A stretch of DNA of 10,055 nucleotides from Bacteroidota bacterium (GCA_022708005.1 JAKIZN010000038.1:1-10055), one strand, 5' to 3'; shown: positions 1 through 6,781, counted from the stretch's first letter. Notes: generated from the letters alone by a model not told the origin. Numbers and translations: made by a program.

Positions 1-84
1 CTTGCTGATAATAACCGCAGTTGGAAACGAGCCAATTAAATAGCTTAAAAGCGCAACGAGTAATATCTTGATTGTTTCTTCCAT
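1..84 (-). CDS. plsY: Glycerol-3-phosphate acyltransferase PlsY, N-terminal fragment
   Basis: Only the first 28 codons are in the window; the gene continues past base 1. It reads MEETIKILLVALLSYLIGSF, then PTAVIISK. A hydrophobic first membrane segment running into Y-L-x-G-S-x-P-x-A/G and a lysine is the hallmark N-terminus of PlsY, the integral membrane enzyme that moves an acyl group from acyl-phosphate to the sn-1 position of glycerol-3-phosphate, the first step of phospholipid synthesis. The ATG at 84 is the only plausible start, and a Bacteroidota-type promoter lies about 40 bases upstream. It is in the same direction as the lipoprotein gene at 251-1003 but 166 bases away with its own promoter, so co-transcription is uncertain. 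The call rests on a short segment. Confidence 0.78.
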   Translation of the reverse strand, partial: MEETIKILLVALLSYLIGSFPTAVIISK

Positions 85-126
85 ATTTTAAATTTAAATC
101 CCGATAATATCAAATTATACAGACTA

Positions 127-158
127 CAAAATTAAACGAAAAGTTTTAATTTATCAAA
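127..158 (-). promoter_or_regulatory. Predicted Bacteroidota-type promoter of plsY
   Basis: On the minus strand TTTG (158-155) is followed after 20 bases by TAATTTTG (134-127), an exact match to the Bacteroidota -7 box TAnnTTTG with a full -33 box at accepted spacing. Transcription would start near 120, giving a leader of about 35 bases before the ATG at 84. Confidence 0.5.
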
Positions 159-200
159 TTATATTTTGCTATTGCACAAAATCTTATGCGGCAAATAAAC

Positions 201-244
201 AGCTCGCGATTGGCAAACTGCAATCAATATCCAATCGGACAGCT
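201..244 (-). other. Hairpin between the lipoprotein gene and plsY
   Basis: AGCT plus CGATTGG (201-213) pairs with CCAATCG plus AGCT (231-244), with a small internal loop and a 17-base spacer. It lies just after the lipoprotein stop. Read on the minus strand it is followed by a T-rich but interrupted stretch, so it could be a weak terminator or an mRNA 3'-end structure. There is no proper U-tract. Confidence 0.3.
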
Positions 245-250
245 AATCAT

Positions 251-1003
251 TTACTTGTAAAATTCGTATCTATAGGCGTATTTGCTGGTGATTTGTCCCT
301 TCTCGTTGGATTCAATCTCGAGCGAGACTAATCCATTTTGATTGTAATAAAACGTTTTGATTTTCGATAGGTCGCCAGAAGCGTCATAGTTCATAATTTC
401 AAGGCTATTATCTTGTTGGCGATATGCAATGCTGTCGCGAGAGTAGTGGGTGCCAGATTTGCCTATCTCATTAATAGTTCTCTCGATTAAAGCACCGCTA
501 TTATTGTATTTATAGGAGTATTCAATTGAGTTTTGTGTATTGCTTATTAGATCGCAGTTAGTTTTTAGCAGCAAATTCCAATTGCTATCGTAGCTATATG
601 TTTCCTTGCTCGAAACTTTGCCGTCATCGCTCAATGTTTGCCTTTCCTTGATTTTGCCATTATCATAATATTGCGATACCACCACGCAACTATTTGATAA
701 ATTGCCGTCTGCATCATAAGTCTTTATTTCTTCTCTGGAAACAAGGTCTTTATAAGAAAACATAGATTGAGTTACAAGCAGTCCGCTGCTGCTAAACTCT
801 TCATATTGCGTAATATTGCCGTTTATGTCGTAGAATTTTTTATATAGCAAATTAGATATGTTGGAGTTGCTGACATCAACTACATATTTGCTTTCGACCT
901 TGATTTTAGTGCTACCAGACCCGCTGCCTACGGGATTATAGTAGTCTTGGCAGCCCGATAGAGCGACAGCAATAATTACAAATATAGCTAAATAAAATTT
1001 CAT
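251..1003 (-). CDS. Predicted lipoprotein with YD/RHS-like repeats
   Basis: The protein has 250 residues. It starts with a short type II signal peptide ending in the lipobox L-S-G-C, with the lipidated cysteine at residue 18, so it should be an outer- or inner-membrane lipoprotein. The mature part is almost entirely degenerate repeats of about 20 residues with core Y-D/N-x-x-G-x-L, seen at about 58-65 (YDINGNIT), 96-103 (YDADGNLS), 137-145, 166-174, 206-213 and 219-226. They alternate with short strands such as TYSY, EYSYKY and YAYRYEF. This resembles the YD repeats of RHS proteins and YwqK/MORN-like modules, which form extended beta-sheet surfaces, often for carbohydrate or protein binding. 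The ATG at 1003 is preceded by AAGGAG (1013-1008) at a 4-base spacing, a clear ribosome binding site. No enzymatic motif is visible and the specific function is unknown. Confidence 0.75.
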   Translation of the reverse strand: MKFYLAIFVIIAVALSGCQDYYNPVGSGSGSTKIKVESKYVVDVSNSNISNLLYKKFYDINGNITQYEEFSSSGLLVTQSMFSYKDLVSREEIKTYDADGNLSNSCVVVSQYYDNGKIKERQTLSDDGKVSSKETYSYDSNWNLLLKTNCDLISNTQNSIEYSYKYNNSGALIERTINEIGKSGTHYSRDSIAYRQQDNSLEIMNYDASGDLSKIKTFYYNQNGLVSLEIESNEKGQITSKYAYRYEFYK

Positions 1004-1028
1004 CTGACTCCTTCATCATTTATTTTTA

Positions 1029-1059
1029 CAAAATAAGTAAATATATGATAAAAATCAAG
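1029..1059 (-). promoter_or_regulatory. Predicted promoter of the lipoprotein gene
   Basis: On the minus strand CTTG (1059-1056, containing the -33 TTG) is followed after 19 bases by TTATTTTG (1036-1029), a 7-of-8 match to TAnnTTTG. Initiation near 1022 would leave a leader of about 20 bases, which includes the AAGGAG ribosome binding site. Confidence 0.4.
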
Positions 1060-1074
1060 AGATAAATCATATAT
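1041..1074. promoter_or_regulatory. Dyad ATATATGAT / ATCATATAT over the lipoprotein promoter
   Basis: A perfect 9-base inverted repeat (1041-1049 and 1066-1074) with a 16-base spacer spans the promoter spacer and -33 box of the lipoprotein gene. Its position suits an operator, but the sequence is AT-rich and such dyads arise by chance. No regulator gene is in the window. Confidence 0.25.
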
Positions 1075-1104
1075 CATAAAAATTTTTTACATTTTTATAA
1101 GTAA

Positions 1105-1515
1105 TATAGGCGTCGGAAAATTACACTAAATAATACATTGGAAGCTCTATCTGATTGCGTATCCGTAAGAGAATATTTGGCTTTAAGATTGGGCTGTCTC
1201 ATAAGGTAATAGGTGAGAGCATTCGCTGCTTCCCAGATGTCCTACACCTTCGAGGTGTAGGACATCTTAAACCCAAATTGTAACGAACCCAAAGGGTTCA
1301 AATGTTTGTAGTAATAAATAATCGGAGATTTATACGACTCCGTAGGAGTCGAATTAGGTTATGCAATCTTATTTTCTACAAATATCAAATCCCTTCGGGA
1401 TTAAACCCAAATAATGCATCTGAACCATTATGAGACAGCCGCATATATAGAACAGCGGGTAGACAATGGAAAAGTTTCTAATGAATTATTTCGATTAAAA
1501 TCATTTATCGCTTAA
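1105..1515 (+). pseudogene. Decayed gene tail interrupted by repeat element A
   Basis: The frame is open from 1105 to the element edge and gives a helical-looking peptide containing LEALSDCVSVREYLALRL. Immediately after the element the same frame resumes as AYIEQRVDNGKVSNELFRL and KSFIA, then stops at TAA 1513-1515. The element between the terminal repeats is 249 bases, exactly 83 codons, so precise removal rejoins the two parts into one tail of about 54 residues. A stop at 1102-1104 and no visible 5' half mean the gene was already truncated. The peptide pattern recalls the C-terminal helices of four-helix-bundle (23S rRNA intervening-sequence type) proteins, but this is from memory and tentative. 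Differences from the related sequence at 7266-7316 show no third-position bias, so coding constraint is not demonstrated. Confidence 0.4.
1191..1440 (+). mobile_element. MITE-like hairpin-rich repeat, copy A
   Basis: Perfect 13-base terminal inverted repeats, GGCTGTCTCATAA (1192-1204) and TTATGAGACAGCC (1428-1440), enclose a non-coding interior. It holds four ordered hairpins: H1 1235-1267 (15-base-pair stem, TCG loop), H2 1285-1299 (GAACCC/GGGTTC), H3 1335-1351 (CGACTCC/GGAGTCG, GTA loop) and H4 1388-1402 (AATCCC/GGGATT, TTC loop). ATGTTTGTAG (1302-1311) and CTACAAATAT (1376-1385) form an extra stem closing around H3. Copy B at 6972-7258 is colinear with it throughout in reverse complement. 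No transposase is encoded and no obvious target duplication flanks it. Terminal repeats plus dispersal suggest a non-autonomous transposable unit moved in trans. Confidence 0.7.
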
Positions 1516-1533
1516 AAAGTCTTAATATATTTG
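1504..1533 (+). promoter_or_regulatory. Predicted promoter of the FAH-DUF58 operon
   Basis: TATATTTG (1526-1533) matches TAnnTTTG exactly. The upstream box is weak: TTTA at 1504-1507 with an 18-base spacer. Initiation near 1540 would make the TTG at 1541 essentially leaderless and gives the ATG at 1553 a leader of about 12 bases, supporting the ATG. Confidence 0.4.
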
Positions 1534-1552
1534 AATAACTTTGATACGAAAA

Positions 1553-2206
1553 ATGAATAAAAATATCGCTTTTGATGACGGAAGGGAAATGACGGTTGGA
1601 ACAATGTATTGCATTGGGCAGAATTATGCCAAGCATGCTAAAGAAATGGGTGCATCAGTTCCAGATTCGCCTATAATCTTCCTAAAACCGCCGTCTGCGT
1701 ATATTCCTGATGGCGGGCAAGTAACTCTGCCCGTAATTTCTCAAAATGTCCATCATGAAGTAGAGTTGGTAGTTATTATCGGCAAAGAGTGCAGAAACGT
1801 CAGCAGAGCAGACGCTTTGGATTACGTAGCGGGCTACGCTGTTGGGATAGATATAACTATGCGCGACATCCAAAAAGCTGCAAAGGACAAAGGACACCCT
1901 TGGGCAGTCGCGAAAGGCTTTGCGTCAAGCGCCCCAATTTCTAAAGCTATCTCTGCCGAGAAAGTTCAGAGCAATATTTTCGATTTAGAATTATCCATTA
2001 ATGGCGAGCTAAAACAAAAAGTCTCCACGTCGAATATGGAGCGACCCGTAGAAGAGCTGATAGAATACCTTTCGTCTATTTTCATATTAGAAAAGGGCGA
2101 TGTTATTTTTACTGGCACACCCGAAGGCGTTGGGCAAATTCACGCGGGCGATAAAATTACAGCTTCGCTAAAAGGCTATGCCGAGTTAAACGTAACGGTT
2201 ATTTAG
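1553..2206 (+). CDS. FAH-family acylpyruvate hydrolase (YcgM/FAHD1-like)
   Basis: This is a 217-residue protein of the fumarylacetoacetate hydrolase superfamily, very close in length and order of motifs to E. coli YcgM and human FAHD1. Such enzymes cleave acylpyruvates or decarboxylate oxaloacetate in the cytosol using Mg2+ or Mn2+. The metal ligands are visible: HHEVE supplies E69 and E71, and D100 lies in DITMRD. The catalytic His-Glu pair H28 and E31 sits in NYAKHAKEMG, K121 in AKGF, and the C-terminal signature FTGTPEGVG is intact. All are offset by two from the FAHD1 residues as I remember them. An upstream in-frame TTG at 1541 would add four residues; the ATG at 1553 is preferred from the promoter position and family length. 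No clear Shine-Dalgarno is seen. The gene lies 10 bases from the DUF58 gene, so they probably share a transcript. The exact substrate cannot be told. Confidence 0.9.
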   Translation: MNKNIAFDDGREMTVGTMYCIGQNYAKHAKEMGASVPDSPIIFLKPPSAYIPDGGQVTLPVISQNVHHEVELVVIIGKECRNVSRADALDYVAGYAVGIDITMRDIQKAAKDKGHPWAVAKGFASSAPISKAISAEKVQSNIFDLELSINGELKQKVSTSNMERPVEELIEYLSSIFILEKGDVIFTGTPEGVGQIHAGDKITASLKGYAELNVTVI

Positions 2207-2216
2207 TTGGAAAGAT

Positions 2217-3110
2217 ATGAAAGATAATAGAAAATATTTGGATCCGAAAGCAGTTGCTAAAATTGGCAATTTGGAACTGATAGCGCGATTAGTTGTAGAA
2301 GGCTTTATAACTGGGCTGCACCGCTCGCCGTATCACGGCTTTAGCGTTGAGTTTGCCGAGCATAGAGCATATAGACCCGGCGACGAAATAAAGTATCTCG
2401 ATTGGAAAGTGTTTGCAAGAACGGGCAAATTTTTCGTAAAAGAGTTTCAAGAAGAAACTAACCTTCGCTGCACGATTGCCATAGATTCAAGTGCTTCAAT
2501 GGCTTACGCTTCCAAAGATAATATTAGCAAGTATGAGTATTCGGCATTTTTATCTGCGGCGCTGGCGATGCTTATGGTGCAGCAGCGAGATGCAGTCGGG
2601 CTTGCTTTGTATGATAAAGGCATCAGGACTTTTCTGCCGCCCAATTCCAAGCCTTCATATATGCGAGAAATACTAAAAACGCTTGAAGTAAATAAGCCAG
2701 AGAACGAGACTGGCACAGCCGAATCCTTAAATTTGCTCGCAGAAAAAATTAAGCGCCGCGGGTTAGTGATTATTTTAAGCGACTTTTTTGATAATCCTAT
2801 CCAAATATTAAACGCACTAAAACATTTTAGGCACAAAAAGCACGAAGTAATTGTATTTCATGTGCTTGACCCTCGCGAGCGAGACTTTAAATTGGGCAAT
2901 GCGGCTAACTTCAAAGATATGGAAACTGGTGAATTGATGCTGACGCAGCCTTATCAAATTCAAATATCTTATCAAAAAGCCGTGCAAGATTTTGTTAATT
3001 ATATAAAAAAGGAATGTCTCAATCATCAAATTGACTATAATTTGCTCGACACTTCCGTGAGCTACGACCACGCTCTTACGAGCTATTTAGTAAAAAGAAA
3101 AAAACTTTGA
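2217..3110 (+). CDS. DUF58 domain protein with vWA-like fold
   Basis: The protein has 297 residues and no signal peptide or membrane segment, so it is the short cytosolic type of DUF58 protein. The family signature is present: GFSVEFAEHRAYRPGDEIKY at about 41-60, then LDWKVFARTG. A metal-ion-dependent adhesion site of the von Willebrand A type follows: D-x-S-x-S at 90-94 (DSSAS), a threonine at 165 or 167 in ETGTAE, and an aspartate at 189 in ILSDFFDN. Members normally work beside a MoxR-type AAA+ ATPase as a chaperone-like pair for assembly of enzymes or envelope complexes. No MoxR gene is in the window; the upstream neighbour is the FAH hydrolase, 10 bases away and probably co-transcribed. 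GGAAAG at 2209-2214 may be a weak ribosome binding site. A terminator follows 67 bases after the stop. Confidence 0.9.
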   Translation: MKDNRKYLDPKAVAKIGNLELIARLVVEGFITGLHRSPYHGFSVEFAEHRAYRPGDEIKYLDWKVFARTGKFFVKEFQEETNLRCTIAIDSSASMAYASKDNISKYEYSAFLSAALAMLMVQQRDAVGLALYDKGIRTFLPPNSKPSYMREILKTLEVNKPENETGTAESLNLLAEKIKRRGLVIILSDFFDNPIQILNALKHFRHKKHEVIVFHVLDPRERDFKLGNAANFKDMETGELMLTQPYQIQISYQKAVQDFVNYIKKECLNHQIDYNLLDTSVSYDHALTSYLVKRKKL

Positions 3111-3177
3111 AACTTTTTGCTAATGCACTCGTAAGTTATATTGAGACTCCTTTAATTCGCTTAGCGTGAATGATGTT

Positions 3178-3203
3178 AGCCGCTGCTATTTAGCGGCTTT
3201 TTT
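3178..3203 (+). terminator. Rho-independent terminator of the FAH-DUF58 operon
   Basis: AGCCGCT (3178-3184) and AGCGGCT (3192-3198) form a 7-base-pair stem with a 7-base loop, followed by six T residues (3198-3203). The U-tract is only on the plus strand, so it serves the operon rather than the convergent pheT. Confidence 0.8.
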
Positions 3204-3224
3204 ATATTTCAAACTTCAACTTTT

Positions 3225-5639
3225 CTATATTTTCCTCAGCGTCGCCCCAAATTTCTCCTCAATTGCTGCAACTATCGTCGCAACAGCTTTTTCAACTTCC
3301 TCTTCGACTAACGTTCTATCTGGAGCTGCAAATATGAGATTATATGCCAAACTTTTCTTGCCGTCTTCTAAATTTTTGCCTTGATATACGTCAAAAATAT
3401 CGACCCTCTTCAGCAAATTCCCGCCATTAGCTGATATTTCTTGCTTCAACAGCTCTGCGGCTACATTATCAGCCACAATGAAAGCTAAATCGCGAGATAT
3501 AGACGGAAATGGGCTGACTGGAACATATTTATTTTGCTTGAACTTCAAAGCATATATTTTAGATAGCTCAACTACGCCTATCAACACTTCGCTTTCTATA
3601 TCATATTTTTTGAGCAGATTTGACGAAACGTAGCCGATACTCCCGACTTGCTCTTTGCCAACCCATAGCGATATGGAATTTGCAGAAAATGCTGGAACTG
3701 GTAATTCATTTGCTTTAAAAGTGATATTCAAATTAGCAAACTCAGATAGGTCTTCGATTATCCCTTTTAAGTCATAAAAATCCCAATTTCTATCCTTATC
3801 TGCCCATTGTTTTGGAATATTTTTTCCGACAAGGCATATAGATAGCACTTCGTCTTCCCTATACCCCTTCAAGTGGGTGCCGCTGTCATCACTATGCTTA
3901 AATATTTTCCCAATTTCAAATAATTTCAGCGAGCTATTCCCATATCTTTGGTTCAAATTCACCGTTTTAAGTATCGATGGAATGCTCGATGGTCGCATTA
4001 TTGATAGCTCTTCGCCAAGCGGATTTGCAATCTTAACTGCATTATCATCAAAAAGAGATGCGGCAGCACTATCTATCATATTTTGTGTTAATATCTCGTT
4101 AAATCCATTGGAAACAAAATAGTGACGCAATCGATTTTTTAGCTCTGGAGTGCGTAGCGATTCGTGGACTCCTTCGCCAGAAAATGTGATTGATGAAACG
4201 TAATTCGGAGTAATATTGTCGTAATTATACATTCTCGCAACTTCTTCAATTAAATCTATTTCTCCAAATACGTCGTTCCTTCTATGCGGCACTCTGACCT
4301 TTATTTCGTCGCGGCTTTGCTCTATAATTTCAAAGCCTAAATTAGCGAGCGATTGAGTAATAAAATCGTTGCTTATTTCAACCCCAATAATCTTTCTTGC
4401 TCGCTCAAATCTCAAGGCTATTTCTTTGAGTTCGACAGGTTCGGGATAAACATCAACGTAATCGCCCACCACTTCTCCACCGCATAATTCAGCTATTAGC
4501 GATGCAGCTCTATTTAGCGAGAGCAAGACACCATCTATATCTGTTCCACGCTCAAATCTATAAGATGAGTCGCTAGAAATACCTAATACCTTCGCAGTTT
4601 TGCGAACAGATGACGGATTGAAGTAAGCCGATTCGAGCAAAATATTTTTCGTGGAATGGCTAACTTCGCTGTTTTTTCCACCCATCACACCACCAACGGC
4701 AACGGTTCTCTTGCCATCTGCAATTACCAACATAGATTCGTCAAGCGTTCTTTCGCTGCCATCTAATGTAATAAATTTTTCATTTTTCTCTGCAGTGCGG
4801 ACGTTTATCTCTTTCGCCTCGATTAAGTCGTAATCAAAAGTGTGTAGCGGCTGCCCAAGCTCAAACATTACATAATTTGCCACATCAACCGCGGCATTGA
4901 TAGGTCTTACACCTATCGCTTGCAAATGATTTTTCAGCCAATCGGGTGAATCTTTGATTTGCACATTTTTGATTACTCTCGCCGAATATCGCGGGCATAA
5001 CTGTTTGTTTAAAATATTAACTTTGATATAATCATTAATATTCTCATCATTTGGCTTTAGCTCAAAGTTCGGCAGTTTAACGTTTTTCCCTAATTTAGCA
5101 GCAAGCTCGCGGGCAATTCCAAGATGGCTCAAGCAATCGGCTTTATTTGGAGTAAGCCCAAGCTCCAATATAATATCATTAATTCCGCTATACTCTGCAA
5201 ACGGCATCCCAACTGGTGCATCTTCGGGCAACACCCATATACCATCGCTACCTTCGCCCATATCAAGCTCCGACTGGGCGCATATCATTCCATTTGATAC
5301 AACATCGCGTATTTTGCGTTTTTCGAGTTTAAATCCACCATTTGGTACTACCGCACCAACAAGTCCAAGAACGACTTTTTGTCCTTTTGCAACATTCGGA
5401 GCACCGCAGACCACAGTTATAGGGCTTTCGCCTATCGACACTTGGCAAATAGTCAGCTTATCGGCATTCGGATGCTTTTCGCATTCCTCAACGCTTGCCA
5501 CATAAAATTTATCGTACTTTAAAATATTATTAATAACGCCTTCCACTTCAATGCCGAGCATAGTCAGCACGTCGTCTAACTCTTCAAGCGAAAAATCAAA
5601 ATCAACAAATTCTCTTAATTTATTTAACGATATTAACAT
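3225..5639 (-). CDS. pheT: Phenylalanine-tRNA ligase beta subunit
   Basis: The 804-residue protein is the normal length of bacterial PheT, the large subunit of the alpha2-beta2 enzyme that charges tRNA-Phe. Domains follow the family order. An N-terminal segment leads to an EMAP/OB-type tRNA-binding domain at about 42-150 (VEECEKHPNADKL, CGAPNV, GMICAQSELDMG). The B3/4 editing domain at about 212-385 contains NAAVDVANYVMFELGQPLH and DSSYRFERGTD. The B5 domain at about 403-476 contains PHRRND and EEVARMYNYDN. A catalytic-core-like region at about 490-690 precedes the C-terminal anticodon-binding FDX-ACB domain at about 708-804 (FPSISRDLAF). The start at 5639 gives the classic MLISLNKLREFV N-terminus. 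No frameshift is seen. pheS is not adjacent, so this is a split arrangement. The gene converges with the FAH-DUF58 operon and has no recognisable terminator of its own. Confidence 0.97.
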   Translation of the reverse strand: MLISLNKLREFVDFDFSLEELDDVLTMLGIEVEGVINNILKYDKFYVASVEECEKHPNADKLTICQVSIGESPITVVCGAPNVAKGQKVVLGLVGAVVPNGGFKLEKRKIRDVVSNGMICAQSELDMGEGSDGIWVLPEDAPVGMPFAEYSGINDIILELGLTPNKADCLSHLGIARELAAKLGKNVKLPNFELKPNDENINDYIKVNILNKQLCPRYSARVIKNVQIKDSPDWLKNHLQAIGVRPINAAVDVANYVMFELGQPLHTFDYDLIEAKEINVRTAEKNEKFITLDGSERTLDESMLVIADGKRTVAVGGVMGGKNSEVSHSTKNILLESAYFNPSSVRKTAKVLGISSDSSYRFERGTDIDGVLLSLNRAASLIAELCGGEVVGDYVDVYPEPVELKEIALRFERARKIIGVEISNDFITQSLANLGFEIIEQSRDEIKVRVPHRRNDVFGEIDLIEEVARMYNYDNITPNYVSSITFSGEGVHESLRTPELKNRLRHYFVSNGFNEILTQNMIDSAAASLFDDNAVKIANPLGEELSIMRPSSIPSILKTVNLNQRYGNSSLKLFEIGKIFKHSDDSGTHLKGYREDEVLSICLVGKNIPKQWADKDRNWDFYDLKGIIEDLSEFANLNITFKANELPVPAFSANSISLWVGKEQVGSIGYVSSNLLKKYDIESEVLIGVVELSKIYALKFKQNKYVPVSPFPSISRDLAFIVADNVAAELLKQEISANGGNLLKRVDIFDVYQGKNLEDGKKSLAYNLIFAAPDRTLVEEEVEKAVATIVAAIEEKFGATLRKI

Positions 5640-5951
5640 ACATTTACTTCAAAAATTAGTCATACTGAAAAAATTAGATTTGCAATATAATATTTTTTTA
5701 GGTAATTATACAATTCTTTTTAGACAAAAGCTAATGGCTTGCAGCAAAATTGCACTAACATTTAGCCTCAATTTCATTGAATATTTTGCAAAGGGAACGG
5801 ATATTTCAATGAAAATATTGATTTTATATCGCTTGACATCGCCGACTGCAATAGTGGCTAAAATTTTTCAGCACTATATTAAAATTAAATCCGAAGTCTT
5901 ACGTATATTAATCATTATTAAATGTGTGTTTCATATTTATGTTTAAAATTT
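5640..5951. other. Divergent intergenic region between pheT and the oxidoreductase gene
   Basis: These 312 AT-rich bases separate two divergent genes and must hold both promoters, but I find no complete Bacteroidota-type promoter on either strand. TAGATTTG at 5675-5682 matches the -7 box without a -33 partner. The one structured item is a perfect 10-base inverted repeat, TTTCATTGAA (5772-5781) and TTCAATGAAA (5805-5814), with a 23-base spacer. No credible gene is seen in it. Confidence 0.5.
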
Positions 5952-6659
5952 ATGAAAGTTGTAGCTTTTAATGCGAGTCCTAATCGTGAAGTTGGGACTA
6001 CAGCGATAATTCTCAATCCTTTGCTGAAAGGTATGGAGAGCGAAGGCGCAGAAATCATATTAAGAAACACATACGATATGAGAATAGAAGCCTGCTTAGG
6101 ATGCACAAATAGATTGGACTTTACTTCGGATCATCATTGCATCATCAATGATGATTTAAAAGAAATCTATCCCACAATGCGCGAAGCAGAACTTTGGATT
6201 TTTGCCTCGCCAAACTACTTAAACAGCGATGCGTCGGGTCTAAAGAATTTGTTCGATAGGCTCGAACCGCTATTCGCTATGCCCGACATCAGCAATGGCA
6301 ATTTTAGCAATATGGAGCAAGCATTGCAGGACAAAGGCAGATCGGGCAAAGTGTTGTTAGTTTCCACTTGTGGGCATTGGGGTACGGAGAATTTTTACGC
6401 TATTGTCGAGCAAGTTAGAGCCGTAGCCGATATGCTGAATAGGGAGTTTTTGCCGCCAATTTTAAGACCGCACTCGGGCGTTCTGGCTACTCTTACTGGC
6501 ATGGGCAAACCTGCCGATGATATTTATCAAGCAGCAGAGGAAGCCGGCGCTGAGCTAGTCAGAAATGGCAGTATATCGAAGGAAACAATGAGCAAAATTT
6601 CTCGCGAAATAGTATCAAAAGACTCTTTTCTTCAAGAATTATCGCAAATTGTAAAATAA
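5952..6659 (+). CDS. Flavodoxin-fold NAD(P)H-dependent oxidoreductase
   Basis: The 235-residue protein has the NADPH-dependent FMN reductase / iron-sulfur flavoprotein fold. It starts with a beta strand and FMN phosphate loop, MKVVAFNASPNREVGTT (residues 1-17), the counterpart of the family's GSPR-x-x-GNT. The central part has C-L-G-C at 48-51, C63, then INDDLKEIY and EAELWIFASPNYL at about 78-90, which in this family positions the flavin ring. True iron-sulfur flavoproteins bind a 4Fe-4S cluster through four cysteines in a compact motif; here only three are present and spacing to the last is stretched, so a classical cluster is doubtful. The start is set at the ATG of MKVVAF; an in-frame ATG ten codons upstream adds a non-family extension. 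The substrate is unknown; quinone, flavin or nitro reduction are typical. The gene ends three bases before the tRNA promoter and shows no terminator. Confidence 0.82.
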   Translation: MKVVAFNASPNREVGTTAIILNPLLKGMESEGAEIILRNTYDMRIEACLGCTNRLDFTSDHHCIINDDLKEIYPTMREAELWIFASPNYLNSDASGLKNLFDRLEPLFAMPDISNGNFSNMEQALQDKGRSGKVLLVSTCGHWGTENFYAIVEQVRAVADMLNREFLPPILRPHSGVLATLTGMGKPADDIYQAAEEAGAELVRNGSISKETMSKISREIVSKDSFLQELSQIVK

Positions 6660-6662
6660 TTT

Positions 6663-6693
6663 TTTGTAGATTTGAAAAAAAATCTTAATTTTG
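6663..6693 (+). promoter_or_regulatory. Bacteroidota consensus promoter of tRNA-Arg
   Basis: TTTG (6663-6666), 19 bases, then TAATTTTG (6686-6693) is an exact match to TTTG-N19-TAnnTTTG. It predicts a start near 6700, about 8 bases before the mature tRNA end. Confidence 0.75.
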
Positions 6694-6707
6694 TAACTCT
6701 ATCAGTT

Positions 6708-6781
<74 letters not shown>

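Noticed and set aside
1235..1402. Regularly spaced palindromes resembling a CRISPR array
   Set aside because: The palindromes differ from each other, spacers are not of uniform length and no cas genes are present; they are modules of the repeat element.
1541..1552. TTG start adding four residues to the FAH hydrolase
   Set aside because: The predicted promoter places transcription start at about 1540, there is no ribosome binding site, and the ATG at 1553 gives the usual family length.
5675..5682. TAGATTTG as a promoter for the oxidoreductase gene
   Set aside because: It matches the -7 box but has no TTG at the required upstream spacing and lies 270 bases from the start codon.
5551..5946. 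Open frame of 131 codons on the plus strand across the pheT start
   Set aside because: It overlaps the pheT N-terminus antisense and continues into AT-rich spacer with no recognisable domain, start signal or compositional support.
5922..5951. Upstream ATG adding ten residues to the oxidoreductase
   Set aside because: The extension does not fit the family; the flavin-binding strand normally begins right after the start, as it does from the ATG at 5952.
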